From contig JAYRSJ010000011.1 of assembly GCA_041920215.1 (NCBI GenBank), forward strand, positions 1-64,000: 64,000 nt of DNA, given 5' to 3'. The translations under genes were made by a program, and so were the position numbers. Positions 17,625-26,099 of the stretch are shown piece after piece; position 1 is the stretch's first letter, and each line of letters starts with the position of its first letter. Source of the stretch: JAYRSJ01 sp041920215 (GTDB lineage: Bacteria; Pseudomonadota; Gammaproteobacteria; Burkholderiales; Burkholderiaceae_C). The notes under the pieces were generated by a model. The model was given only the letters and a program-made list of their open reading frames with translations, ran no database searches and was not told the DNA's origin.

Positions 17625-20039
17625 TCAGTCGATGGGCGTCAGCTTGGCCACGCTGAGCGCCAGCCACTTGACGCCGTGGCGGCCGAAGTTGACCTGGGCC
17701 CGCGCGTCGGCACCGCTACCTTCCAGCGTCAGCAGCACGCCCTCGCCGAACTTGGTGTGGAACACGCCCTTGCCGACCCTGAGTCCGCCATGCTCGGGCG
17801 CGCTCTTCTTGACCATGGCCGCCGGCACCGGCGGCTCCATCCAGGCGGGCTTGTCGACCCGGCCCGCGCCGACCATGGACTTGAGCCCCGAGCCGCGTTC
17901 CCAGGCCTGCTGGTACTCGCGCGCAAAGCCCGAACCGAAGCCCTGATTGCGGGGGCTCAGCCATTTCAGCGCTGCCTCGGGCAGTTCGTCGAAGAAGCGG
18001 CTCTTGATGTGATAACGGGTCTGGCCATGCAGCATGCGGGTCTGGCTGAAGCTCAGGTAGAGCCGCTGGCGCGCCCGGGTGATGGCCACATACATCAGCC
18101 GGCGCTCCTCCTCCAGCCCGTCGTGGTCGGACAGCGAGTTCTCATGCGGGAACAGGCCTTCCTCCAGCCCGGTGATGAAGACAGCGTCGAACTCCAGGCC
18201 CTTGGCCGAGTGCACCGTCATCAGCTGCACCGCGTCCTGGCCCGCCTGCGCCTGGTTGTCGCCGGCCTCCAGCGAGGCGTGGGTCAGAAAGGCGCCCAGC
18301 GGCGAGATGATCTCGCCGGTCTCGGCGTCGGGCGTCGCGGCGGCCGCGGCGGCCACCGCATTGGGCAGGCCCTGGGCGATCGCACCAGGCGCCAGCTCGT
18401 CCACCGGCAGGGCCACCGCATCCTTGCCAAAGCCCTCCTGCGTGACGAAAGCCTCGGCCGCGTTGACCAGCTCGTCCAGGTTCTCCAGCCGCTCGGCACC
18501 GTCCTTGTCGCTGCGATAGAAATCGGCCAGGCTCGAACTCTCCAACACCTGCTCGATGATCTCGCGCAGCGTCTGGCCCAGGGTCAGGTTGCGCATCGAA
18601 TCGACCAGATTCACGAAAGCCGCCAGATTGGCCCCGCCCTTGCCCGGCACCGCGCCCACGCTCTGGTAGAGGCTGCGGCCGCTGGCACGCGCCGCGTCCT
18701 GCAACTGCTCCATCGTGCGCGCACCGATGCCACGGGTGGGGAAGTTCACCACGCGCAGAAAGCTGGTGTCGTCGTGGGCGTTCTCGATCAGACGCAGATA
18801 GGCCAGCGCATGCTTGACCTCGGCGCGCTCGAAAAAGCGCAGGCCGCCATAGACGCGATAGGGAATGCCGGCATTGAACAGCGCCGACTCGATCACCCGC
18901 GACTGCGCATTGCTGCGATAGAGCACCGCAATCTCCTGGCGCGGCATGCCGCCGCGATGCAAGGCCTGGGCCTCCTCGATCAGCCATTGGGCCTCGGCGA
19001 AGTCGCTGGCCGACTCCTGCACCCGCACCGGTTCGCCCGGGCCCATCTCGGTGCGCAGGTTCTTGCCCAGGCGGGCGCTGTTGCGACTGATCAGCTCATT
19101 GGCCGCGTCCAGGATATTGCCGTAGCTGCGGTAGTTCTGCTCCAGCTTGATGACCCGGCGCACCCGGTACTCGCGCTCGAAATCGGCCATATTGCCGACC
19201 CGCGCGCCGCGGAAGGCGTAGATGCTCTGGTCGTCGTCGCCGACCGCGAACACGCACTGGCCTCGCCCCGAGTTCTCGGGCGGCGCAAACATCTTGAGCC
19301 AGGCGTACTGCAGCTTGTTGGTGTCCTGGAACTCATCCACCAGCAGATGGCTGAAGCGCTGCTGGTAGTGCTGACGCAGCGCCGCGTTGTCGCGCAGCAG
19401 CTCGTAGGCCCGCAGCATCAGCTCGGCGAAGTCGACCACGCCCTCGCGCTGGCACTGGTCTTCATAGGCCTGGTAGATCGCGATCAGCGTCCGGGTTTGC
19501 TCGTCATGCGCGGCGATATCGCGCGGGCGCTGGCCGTCCTCCTTGGCGCCGGCGATGAACCAGGACACCTGCTTGGGCACGAAGCGCTCCTCGTCCAGCT
19601 TCATCGCCTTGATGACCCGCTTGATCGCCGAGACGGTGTCCGAAGCATCCAGGATCTGGAAACCCTGCGGCAGGCCGGCCAGCTTCCAGTGCGCGCGCAG
19701 GAAGCGGTTGCACAGGCCATGGAAGGTACCTATCCACATGCCGCGCACATTGACCGGCAGCATGGCGGACAGGCGCGTCACCATCTCCTTGGCGGCCTTG
19801 TTGGTGAAGGTGACCGCCATCAGCCCGCCCGGCGACACCTGGCCGGTCTGCAGCAGCCAGGCGATGCGGGTGGTCAGCACCCGGGTCTTGCCCGAGCCAG
19901 CCCCCGCCAGGATCAGCTGGGCCTCGGCCGGGGCGGTGACCGCGGCAAGCTGCTCGGGATTGAGGTGCTTGAGCAGACCCGCATCGCCGGCGGCGGCCAC
20001 GGGCGGGGCGAACAGATCATCGGTGGACTGGGGATTCAT
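17625..20039 (-). CDS. UvrD/PcrA-type superfamily 1 DNA helicase
   Basis: This 804-residue SF1A 3'-5' helicase acts in nucleotide excision and mismatch repair and in clearing replication obstacles. Motif Q/I is LNPEQLAAVTAPAEAQLILA and AGAGSGKT, motif Ia is TFTNKAAKEM, motif II is LLVDEFQDTNKLQY, motif III is FAVGDDDQSIYAFRGA, motif V is MTVHSAKGLEFDAVF and motif VI is EERRLMYVAITRARQRL. The C-terminal tail (KGVFHTKFGEGVLLTLEGSG near the end) is the Tudor-like RNA polymerase-binding fold of UvrD/PcrA. Length and architecture fit UvrD better than Rep. Its start is 43 bases from the divergent ychJ-like gene. Confidence 0.93.
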   Translation of the reverse strand: MNPQSTDDLFAPPVAAAGDAGLLKHLNPEQLAAVTAPAEAQLILAGAGSGKTRVLTTRIAWLLQTGQVSPGGLMAVTFTNKAAKEMVTRLSAMLPVNVRGMWIGTFHGLCNRFLRAHWKLAGLPQGFQILDASDTVSAIKRVIKAMKLDEERFVPKQVSWFIAGAKEDGQRPRDIAAHDEQTRTLIAIYQAYEDQCQREGVVDFAELMLRAYELLRDNAALRQHYQQRFSHLLVDEFQDTNKLQYAWLKMFAPPENSGRGQCVFAVGDDDQSIYAFRGARVGNMADFEREYRVRRVIKLEQNYRSYGNILDAANELISRNSARLGKNLRTEMGPGEPVRVQESASDFAEAQWLIEEAQALHRGGMPRQEIAVLYRSNAQSRVIESALFNAGIPYRVYGGLRFFERAEVKHALAYLRLIENAHDDTSFLRVVNFPTRGIGARTMEQLQDAARASGRSLYQSVGAVPGKGGANLAAFVNLVDSMRNLTLGQTLREIIEQVLESSSLADFYRSDKDGAERLENLDELVNAAEAFVTQEGFGKDAVALPVDELAPGAIAQGLPNAVAAAAAATPDAETGEIISPLGAFLTHASLEAGDNQAQAGQDAVQLMTVHSAKGLEFDAVFITGLEEGLFPHENSLSDHDGLEEERRLMYVAITRARQRLYLSFSQTRMLHGQTRYHIKSRFFDELPEAALKWLSPRNQGFGSGFAREYQQAWERGSGLKSMVGAGRVDKPAWMEPPVPAAMVKKSAPEHGGLRVGKGVFHTKFGEGVLLTLEGSGADARAQVNFGRHGVKWLALSVAKLTPID

Positions 20040-20082
20040 CCAGGGATTCTAGGAGACAGCCAGCTGGCATCATCGCCACCCT

Positions 20083-20508
20083 ATGAAGACGCCCCGCCCA
20101 AGCGCCACCAGCAGCGCGAGCCACCCCTGCCCCTGCGGTCGCCCGCTGGCCTATGCCGATTGCTGCGGTGCCCTGCATGCGCGCTTCCGGCACAGCGGCG
20201 AGCTTGCCGCCGCCGACGCCGAGAGCCTGATGCGCTCGCGCTACGCCGCCTATGTGCATGACGAGCTGGACTATCTGCTGGCCACCTGGCATGCCAGCAC
20301 CCGCCCCGCCAAGCTGACCCCCAACGAAGCGGGGCTGCGCTGGCTGGGGCTGGAGATCAGGCAGCAGGTACAAGAAGACGCCACGCATGCCAGCGTGGCC
20401 TTTGTGGCCCGCTCCAAGCTGGGCGGCCGCGCCCAGCGGCTGCAGGAGCGCAGCCGCTTCGTGCGCGAGCAGGGTATCTGGTACTACCTGGACGGGGAGC
20501 TCGGCTGA
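20083..20508 (+). CDS. YchJ family SEC-C motif protein
   Basis: The 141-residue product of the UPF0225/YchJ family has a zinc-binding SEC-C motif at the N-terminus (CPCGRPLAYADCCGALH) and a compact NTF2-like domain (SLMRSRYAAYVHDELDYLLATW). Cellular role is unknown; the zinc knuckle suggests contact with another protein or nucleic acid. It is transcribed divergently from the helicase and convergent with the small membrane protein gene 17 bases beyond its stop. Confidence 0.85.
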   Translation: MKTPRPSATSSASHPCPCGRPLAYADCCGALHARFRHSGELAAADAESLMRSRYAAYVHDELDYLLATWHASTRPAKLTPNEAGLRWLGLEIRQQVQEDATHASVAFVARSKLGGRAQRLQERSRFVREQGIWYYLDGELG

Positions 20509-20525
20509 GACCCGCTGAGACAGAC

Positions 20526-20918
20526 TCAAGCAAATTCCTGCCGCACCAGATAGCTGTTGAGCCGGTGCAGCGCCCAGAGGCTGGCGGCCGCCAGACCGAG
20601 GCTCAGCCCCACCAGGGCCAGCGTCGACAGGCCCAGCCACAGCAGGGTCAGCAAGGTCAGCGGCAGCAAGGCGGCCAGCAAGGCCAGGCTCAGGCGCCGC
20701 GCCCATTCCAGCCGGCGCAGCAGGCCCTGGCCGGCCACCAGAGCGCAGACCGCCACCAGGCCCAGCAGCGCCAGGCTGGCAGCCGACCACCAGCCGCTGA
20801 TCAGGCCCGGCGCGGCATAGCCCAGCAGGCCCAGACCGGCCAGACCCAGCACGCTCATCAGCCAGCCCAGCGCATCGACCAGGGGCGAGCGGTATCCGAC
20901 ATGAAGGATCTGAGGCAT
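20526..20918 (-). CDS. Small integral membrane protein, unknown function
   Basis: This 130-residue, leucine-rich protein has four predicted transmembrane helices (about residues 14-36, 42-64, 72-96, 98-118), a short polar N-terminus and an R/E-containing tail. I recognise no family. The consistent GC3 bias and the location in an otherwise empty gap between two convergently/divergently placed genes support it as a real gene. It could instead be a chance frame in GC-rich DNA, but the clean hydropathy pattern argues against that. Confidence 0.6.
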   Translation of the reverse strand: MPQILHVGYRSPLVDALGWLMSVLGLAGLGLLGYAAPGLISGWWSAASLALLGLVAVCALVAGQGLLRRLEWARRLSLALLAALLPLTLLTLLWLGLSTLALVGLSLGLAAASLWALHRLNSYLVRQEFA

Positions 20919-21118
20919 GGCGTGGACTCCTGGGCGGGCGGTTGGGCGGGCGGTTCGGCGCTACGGTGTGGCTGCAATGCGATGGTGAGCCGCAGCGATG
21001 ACAGCATTGTTTCGAGCCGGGCCGGGCGGCGTCTTTCCCCCCAAATGGGGAAAGGGCGTCCTCCCGGGCCTCAACCCCCATGTCCAAGGGACAGCCAAGC
21101 CCGCACAATGCGCCCGCC

Positions 21119-21820
21119 ATGTTGCAGATCCTCCACGCCGACCCTCACCTCGTCGCGATCAACAAGCCGCCGGGCTTGCTGGTGCACCGCACGGCGCTCG
21201 ATGCGCAGGAGCAGCTCGCCGCCCTGCAGCTGCTGCGCGACCAACTGGGCCGGCCGGTCTGGCCGGTGCACCGGCTCGACAAGGGCACCTCGGGCCTGCT
21301 GCTGTTCGCGCTGGACCCCACGACGGCCGGCCTGCTTGGCCAGGCCTTCGAGTCGGGCGCGATGGCCAAGCAGTACCTGAGCCTGGTGCGTGGCTGGCCG
21401 CGCGAGGATCAGGGCGTGGTCGACCACCCACTGGCCCGCGACCCCGAGGCGCCCTCGGCCGGCCAGCCTCACTTGGACGCGCTGACCCGCTGGCGCTGCC
21501 TGGCAAGGGCCGAATGGCCGGTCGCCAGCGACCCGCGCTTTGCCAGCACCCGGGTCGCCCTGCTGGAGGCCTGCCCCGAGACCGGCCGGCGGCACCAGAT
21601 CCGCCGCCATCTGAAGCACATTGCCCACCCCATCATCGGCGATGCCACCCATGGCAAGGGGCCGCTGAATCGCGCGCTGGCCGCCCATCTCGGGCTGCAG
21701 CGGCTGTGGCTGCATGCGCGCAGGCTCTGCTTCACGCATCCGCACAGCGGGCAGCCGCTCAGCCTGGAGGCGCCGCTAGGCGCCGAATGGGCCTCGCTGG
21801 GCCTGCCTCAGCCAGCCTGA
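21119..21820 (+). CDS. RluA-family RNA pseudouridine synthase (TruC/RluA type)
   Basis: This 233-residue pseudouridine synthase lacks the S4 domain. The catalytic-Asp motif is VHRLDKGTSGLLLF (RLDxxTSG), with INKPPGLLVHR at the N-terminus and TGRRHQIRRHLKHIAHPIIG in the C-terminal half. The absence of S4 and the size resemble TruC (tRNA U65), although RluA-type substrates cannot be separated by eye. The start at 21119 (MLQILHADPHLVAINK) begins right before the domain; a longer start at 21080 is possible. Its last 13 bases overlap the converging GNAT gene. Confidence 0.87.
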   Translation: MLQILHADPHLVAINKPPGLLVHRTALDAQEQLAALQLLRDQLGRPVWPVHRLDKGTSGLLLFALDPTTAGLLGQAFESGAMAKQYLSLVRGWPREDQGVVDHPLARDPEAPSAGQPHLDALTRWRCLARAEWPVASDPRFASTRVALLEACPETGRRHQIRRHLKHIAHPIIGDATHGKGPLNRALAAHLGLQRLWLHARRLCFTHPHSGQPLSLEAPLGAEWASLGLPQPA

Positions 21821-22362
21821 TGCTGCTGGGCCAGCAGCGCGCACATCAGCAGATCCTCGCGACGGCCGCCCCAGAAAGCCACCTCGCGCAGCCGGCCCTC
21901 GGTCTCGAAGCCCAGGCCTTGCGCCAGTTTCAGCGAAGCGCTGTTACGGGGATGGATCAGGGCCTCGACCCGGTGCAGCCCCATGCCCTGGGCGCTGAAG
22001 CCCCAGTCCAGCACCGCCTGCAGCGCCTCGCGCATCAGGCCCTGGCCCCAGGCCGAGCGCCTCAGCTCATAGCCCAGGGTGCAGCGCTGCCAGCCACGGT
22101 TCCAGCCGAACAGCCCGCAGCTGCCCAGCAGTTCGCCGCTCTCGCGCAGCGTCAGCCCCCAGCGGGTGCCGGGATTGGGAAGCTGGCGCCAGCCGGCGAA
22201 GACCGCGATCAGGGCCTCGGCCTCGACCCGGTTGCGCAGCGGATCGGCGCCATACCAGCGCATCGCCTCGGCATCGGCATGCACCGCCAGCAGCGCATCG
22301 GCGTCGTCCGGCAGCAGTTCGCGCAAGCGCAGGCGGGGCGTTAGCAGTTCGGGAAATGTCAT
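21808..22362 (-). CDS. GNAT family N-acetyltransferase (RimJ/RimL type)
   Basis: The 184-residue acetyltransferase begins LTPRLRLRELLPDDADALL, the usual start of RimJ/RimL-like enzymes. The acetyl-CoA-binding region is RRSAWGQGLMREALQAVLDW, and C-terminal NSASLKLAQGLGFETEG is the canonical final motif. Family members acetylate ribosomal protein N-termini, amino acids or small molecules; the substrate is unknown. The ATG overlaps the propeller gene's TGA by 4 bases, so it is coupled to it and to the MoaD-like gene as a three-gene unit. Confidence 0.85.
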   Translation of the reverse strand: MTFPELLTPRLRLRELLPDDADALLAVHADAEAMRWYGADPLRNRVEAEALIAVFAGWRQLPNPGTRWGLTLRESGELLGSCGLFGWNRGWQRCTLGYELRRSAWGQGLMREALQAVLDWGFSAQGMGLHRVEALIHPRNSASLKLAQGLGFETEGRLREVAFWGGRREDLLMCALLAQQHQAG

Positions 22363-23444
22363 GCGCCAAAGCTTAGCGCGTAGATAGGCGGCAGGCCGCG
22401 CGACACTTCCTGCCAGCTATCGCCGGCGTCCAGGCTGGACCACAGGCCGCCGGTGGTCGTGCCCATCAGCAGGCGCTGCCCGATGCCGTCCACTGCCAGG
22501 CCATGGCGATAGACCAGCTCGTAGCAATGCTGCTGCGGCAGGCCGCTGCGCAGCGCCTCAAAGCTCTGGCCGCCGTCGCGGGTGCGGGTCAGGCACAACG
22601 CAGCATCGACCGGCACGCGGCGCTCGTCCTTGACCGCGGGCACGAACCAGGCCGTCAGCGGATCGCCGGGATGGGCGGCCACCGCGAAGCCGAAGCTGGA
22701 GGGGCTGGCCTGCAGCTCCTGCCAGCTGCGCGCGTTATCGCTGGAGCGCCAGATGCCGCAATGGTGCTGGCACCACAGCACATCGGGTTGGGCGGCGCAG
22801 CGCTGGATGCGGTGCGGGTCCTGGATGTTCGGGTCGCCCTGGCGTTCGGGCGGCATGAAGTCGGCCCGCATGCCGGCGGAGCGGGTGGCCCAGCTCTGGC
22901 CGCCGTCCTCGCTGAGCCAGGCACCGCCACAGGAGATGCCCAGCAGCAGTTCGTCGGGCCGTTGCGGATGCAGGCAGATCGTGTGAATGCCCGGCGCCTC
23001 ATAGCCGCCACCGAACCACTCCAGGCGCTCGGGCCGCGACCACAGGCTCTCGAGCAGCTGCCAGCTCTCGCCCTGGTCCGTGCTGCAGAACAGCCCGCCC
23101 GGCAGGGTGCCGGCCCAGAGACGGCCACGCGCATCGCGCTCCAGCGACCAGATCTGCTGCAGCTTCCAGGCCGGCCCCTCGGCACCCTCGGGCTGCGCGG
23201 GGTAGCTGGGCACGGCCAGCTCGGTCCAGGTCTTGCCCCCGTCGTCCGAGCCCTGCAGCTTGCTGCCGAAATGGCCCAGATTCAGCGCGGCCAACATGCG
23301 CCCGCCTCCGGCCGGTGCGGGCAGCAGCATGCTGACCGGATCGCCCAGAAAGCTGACGCTGGCGATCTCCCAGCGCCGGCTCATAGCCCCAAGGCGCAGT
23401 TCGAAAAGGCCTTTGCGGGTGGCCACCCATGCGATCTCCGACAT
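22359..23444 (-). CDS. Asp-box (BNR) beta-propeller protein, exo-alpha-sialidase-like
   Basis: This 361-residue protein has six Asp-box motifs (S/TxDxGxxW/F) near residues 66, 121, 178, 234, 288 and 336, for example SDDGGKTW, STDQGESW, SEDGGQSW and TRDGGQSF. Their period of about 55 residues gives a six-bladed propeller. There is no signal peptide, so it is cytoplasmic. The Arg triad, Tyr and Glu of true sialidases are not identifiable, so catalytic activity is unproven. The N-terminus (WVATRKGLFEL) is typical of WD40/YVTN/BNR proteins annotated beside MoaD-like genes. It starts 6 bases after the MoaD-like stop; the GGGGGA encoding that protein's Gly-Gly tail also serves as its Shine-Dalgarno. 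Confidence 0.8.
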   Translation of the reverse strand: MSEIAWVATRKGLFELRLGAMSRRWEIASVSFLGDPVSMLLPAPAGGGRMLAALNLGHFGSKLQGSDDGGKTWTELAVPSYPAQPEGAEGPAWKLQQIWSLERDARGRLWAGTLPGGLFCSTDQGESWQLLESLWSRPERLEWFGGGYEAPGIHTICLHPQRPDELLLGISCGGAWLSEDGGQSWATRSAGMRADFMPPERQGDPNIQDPHRIQRCAAQPDVLWCQHHCGIWRSSDNARSWQELQASPSSFGFAVAAHPGDPLTAWFVPAVKDERRVPVDAALCLTRTRDGGQSFEALRSGLPQQHCYELVYRHGLAVDGIGQRLLMGTTTGGLWSSLDAGDSWQEVSRGLPPIYALSFGA

Positions 23445-23450
23445 TGCTTG

Positions 23451-23720
23451 CTATCCCCCTGAAAGCGCCTGCAGCACATGAACCACGCTGTCCAGCGCCA
23501 GCGCATCGCTGAGCCCCAGGCCATCGTGGGCGCGGCGGCCGTCGATGAAGATCACCACATTGGCACGCAGATGGCCCTGCTCGTCCAGCACATAGCCGCG
23601 CAGGCGGGGCTGGGTCTGGAAGGCCGCCTCCAGGGCCGCGCGCAGATCGGTCGCCTGGGTCTGGACCTCGGGGGTCTCGACGAAGCGACGCAGCTGCGGG
23701 GTGAAGACGACACGGGCCAT
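23451..23720 (-). CDS. MoaD/ThiS-family ubiquitin-like protein
   Basis: The 89-residue protein has the beta-grasp MoaD/ThiS pattern (MARVVFTPQLRRFV start, LRAALEAAFQTQPRLRGYVL, then VVIFIDGRRAHDGLGLSDAL) and ends exactly in Gly-Gly, the tail that is adenylated and thiocarboxylated in sulfur carriers. Adjacent genes are not for molybdopterin or thiamine synthesis: they encode an Asp-box propeller and a GNAT enzyme. It therefore looks like a carrier or modifier of unknown pathway. The start at 23720 is the only one giving a normal-length carrier; a much longer open frame upstream is incidental. Confidence 0.8.
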   Translation of the reverse strand: MARVVFTPQLRRFVETPEVQTQATDLRAALEAAFQTQPRLRGYVLDEQGHLRANVVIFIDGRRAHDGLGLSDALALDSVVHVLQALSGG

Positions 23721-23819
23721 GGTCACCGATTGGAAGCCCGGCGGGCGAGCAGCGCACCCAGGAAATCCCGGCCATGACCATCGACATGCGCAGCGCGCGG
23801 CCAGTCGCGACAATCCGGC

Positions 23820-24731
23820 ATGTCCACCGAATCTTCCAAAGGTATCGTCTACGCGGCCCTGGCCTATGCGGCCTGGGGCCTGTTCCCGCTCTACTTCAAG
23901 CTGCTGAGCGCGGTGCCGGCCCTGGAGGTCGTCGCCCACCGCACGCTTTGGTGCGGGGTCTTCATGGTGCTGCTGCTGCTGGCGCTGCAGCGCTGGGCCT
24001 GGCTGGGCCCGGTGCTGCGCAGCCCCCGCATCCTGGCGGCCTTCGCGGTCTCGGCCCTGCTGCTGTCCTTGAACTGGCTCACCTATGTGTGGGCGGTGCA
24101 GAGCAACCATGTGCTGGACGCCAGCCTGGGCTACTTCATCAACCCGCTGGTCAATGTGGCGCTCGGCTACGCGGTGCTGCGTGAGCGGCCGCGCCCGCTG
24201 CAATGGCTGGCGGTAGGGCTGGCGGCGCTGGGCGTGGTCTGGCTGACCGTGCAGACCGGCCGCCTGCCCTGGGTGGCCCTGGTGCTGGCCGCCAGCTTCG
24301 GGGTCTACGGCCTGTTGCGCAAGATCGCCAGCCTGGGCGCGCTGGAGGGCCTGGCGCTGGAGACCATGATGCTGACGCCCGCCGCCTTGATCGCGCTGAC
24401 CTGGTGGAGCCAGCAGGGTCAGGGGGCCTTGGCCGCTGGCGATACGGGCCTGCTGGGTCTGCTGCTGCTCGCCGGACCCTTGACCGCCCTGCCCCTGCTG
24501 CTCTTCGCCGCCGGGGCGCGCCGCATCCCGATGACCACCCTGGGCCTGCTGCAGTACATCTCGCCCAGCCTGCAGTTCATGCTGGGCGTGTGGCTGTACC
24601 GCGAGCCGCTGGAGGGCGGCCGCCTGCTGGGCTTTGCGCTGATCTGGGCCGCCCTGGCCTGCTACAGCCTGGAGGGCTGGTGGCGCAGCCGCCGGCCTCA
24701 GGCCGCAGCGGCGGCCGCAGCCGGCTCCTGA
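23820..24731 (+). CDS. rarD: EamA-family transporter RarD
   Basis: This 303-residue inner-membrane protein has ten predicted helices in the RarD branch of the drug/metabolite transporter superfamily. The family N-terminus KGIVYAALAYAAWGLFPLYF and the LLSLNWLTYVWAVQSNHVLDAS region are characteristic, followed by SLGYFINPLVNVALG and FAAGARRIPMTTLGLLQYISPS. RarD was named for chloramphenicol resistance but natural substrates are unclear. Its 3' end overlaps the convergent ABC gene by 34 bases. It shares a roughly 100-base divergent promoter region with the MoaD-like gene. Confidence 0.92.
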   Translation: MSTESSKGIVYAALAYAAWGLFPLYFKLLSAVPALEVVAHRTLWCGVFMVLLLLALQRWAWLGPVLRSPRILAAFAVSALLLSLNWLTYVWAVQSNHVLDASLGYFINPLVNVALGYAVLRERPRPLQWLAVGLAALGVVWLTVQTGRLPWVALVLAASFGVYGLLRKIASLGALEGLALETMMLTPAALIALTWWSQQGQGALAAGDTGLLGLLLLAGPLTALPLLLFAAGARRIPMTTLGLLQYISPSLQFMLGVWLYREPLEGGRLLGFALIWAALACYSLEGWWRSRRPQAAAAAAAGS

Positions 24732-25417
24732 TGCGGTTCGGCCAGGCGACCGGCCTCGATGCGCAGCTGACGCTCGCAGCGCGCCGCGATCGCCGGGTCG
24801 TGGGTGACCAGCACCAGGGTGGTACCGGCCTCGCGGTTCATCTCGAACATCAGCTCCATCACCGCCGCACCGGTCGCGAAATCCAGGCTGCCGGTGGGCT
24901 CGTCGGCCAGCAACAGAGCCGGCTGCTGCACAAAGGCGCGCGCCAGCGCCACCCGCTGCTGCTCGCCACCCGACAGCACCCGCGGGTAATGCGAGAGCCG
25001 CTCGCCAAGGCCCACCCGCTGCAGCATGCGCGTGGCCTGCGCCCGCGCCTCGCGCTCGCCACGCAGTTCAAGTGGCAGCATCACGTTCTCCAGCGCGGTC
25101 AGATTGCCCAGCAGCTGGAAGCTCTGGAACACGAAGCCCACATGCTGGGCACGCAGCGCCGCGCGGCCGTCCTCATCCAGATCGAACAAGGCCTGCCCGC
25201 GCAGGCGCACGCTGCCGCTGCTGGGCGTGTCCAGGCCCGCCAGTATCGCCAGCAAGGTGCTCTTGCCCGAGCCCGAGGCGCCGACGATGGCCACCGACTC
25301 GCGTGCCTGCAGCGTGAACGAGATGTCATGCAGAATGCGCAGCTCGCCGCTGGCGTCGTGCACGCGCTTGTTGACCTGGTCGACTTCGAGGATGGGCGGC
25401 TGCTGTGAGGCTGACAT
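24698..25417 (-). CDS. ABC transporter ATP-binding protein (YbbA/LolD type)
   Basis: The 239-residue ATPase has Walker A GASGSGKST, signature LSGGEQQRVALARA, Walker B LLLADEPTGSLD and the FVFQSFQLLGNLTALENVMLP Q-loop region of the MacB/LolD/YbbA group. It is divergent from a TesA-like esterase with start codons overlapping (ATG at 25417 minus, ATG at 25416 plus), the same ybbA-tesA arrangement known in E. coli. The usual FtsX-like permease YbbP is not adjacent. A C-terminal alanine run comes from the overlap with rarD. The start MSASQQPPILEV is chosen over a longer frame that runs inside tesA. Confidence 0.88.
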   Translation of the reverse strand: MSASQQPPILEVDQVNKRVHDASGELRILHDISFTLQARESVAIVGASGSGKSTLLAILAGLDTPSSGSVRLRGQALFDLDEDGRAALRAQHVGFVFQSFQLLGNLTALENVMLPLELRGEREARAQATRMLQRVGLGERLSHYPRVLSGGEQQRVALARAFVQQPALLLADEPTGSLDFATGAAVMELMFEMNREAGTTLVLVTHDPAIAARCERQLRIEAGRLAEPHQEPAAAAAAA

Positions 25418-25430
25418 GAGGACCTTGCCG

Positions 25431-26087
25431 ATGTGGAATCGCCGTGAATGGATGCGCGACTGTAGCCTGATGGGGCTGGCCCTGGGCGTGCCGGGGCTCA
25501 CCCCGGCCCAGACCCGCGCGGGCAGCGGCAAGGACCGGCGCATCCTGGTGCTGGGCGACAGCCTCTCGGCCGAGTACGGCATCGCCCGCGGCAGCGGCTG
25601 GGTGGCGCTGCTAGAGCAAAGGCTCAGGGCCGAGAAGATCAAGGCCGAGGTCATCAATGCCAGCATCAGCGGCGACACCACCTCCGGCGGTCGCTCGCGC
25701 CTGCCGGCGGCGCTGGCCCAGCACCGGCCCAGCCATCTGATCATCGAGCTGGGCGGCAATGACGCGCTGCGCGGTCTGCCACTGGCGATGACGCGCGAGA
25801 ACCTCGTCGCGATGGTGCAGGCCGGCAAGGCCGCCGGCGCCAAGGTGCTGATCGTCGGCATGCAGCTGCCGCCGAATTACGGCGCCAGCTACGGCCGCGA
25901 CTTCGCCGCCTTGTTCGCCCAGGTGGCGCGCGAGCACAAGACCGCGCTCGCGCCCTTCCTGCTGGCCGGCGTGGCCGACCGGCCCGACGCGGAAAGCTGG
26001 TTCCAGCCCGACCGCATCCATCCGCTGGCCAAGGCCCACCCGCTGATGCTGGAGCAGGTCTGGGCGCCGCTGCGGCCGCTGCTGTAG
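25431..26087 (+). CDS. tesA: Periplasmic GDSL arylesterase / lysophospholipase (TesA-like)
   Basis: This SGNH hydrolase of 218 residues has a signal peptide (MWNRREWMRDCSLMGLALGV). Block I is LVLGDSLSAEYGI with the nucleophile Ser, block II contains ISGDTTSGG, block III is IELGGNDALRG with the Asn, and block V is DRIHPLAKAH with catalytic Asp and His. TesA hydrolyses acyl-CoA thioesters, lysophospholipids and aryl esters in the periplasm. Alternative in-frame starts are at 25416 (overlapping the divergent gene) and 25467. The adjacency to the YbbA-type gene supports the name. Confidence 0.88.
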   Translation: MWNRREWMRDCSLMGLALGVPGLTPAQTRAGSGKDRRILVLGDSLSAEYGIARGSGWVALLEQRLRAEKIKAEVINASISGDTTSGGRSRLPAALAQHRPSHLIIELGGNDALRGLPLAMTRENLVAMVQAGKAAGAKVLIVGMQLPPNYGASYGRDFAALFAQVAREHKTALAPFLLAGVADRPDAESWFQPDRIHPLAKAHPLMLEQVWAPLRPLL

Positions 26088-26099
26088 TCCCGCGACGCG

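Noticed and set aside
17595..20261. Plus-strand frame of about 890 codons across the UvrD-type helicase gene
   Set aside because: Antisense to a helicase with all SF1 motifs; the translated sequence is biased and has no recognisable domain.
23451..24203. 250-codon frame extending the MoaD-like gene over the 5' half of rarD
   Set aside because: The added residues are antisense to rarD and lack structure; the ATG at 23720 gives a normal-sized MoaD/ThiS protein.
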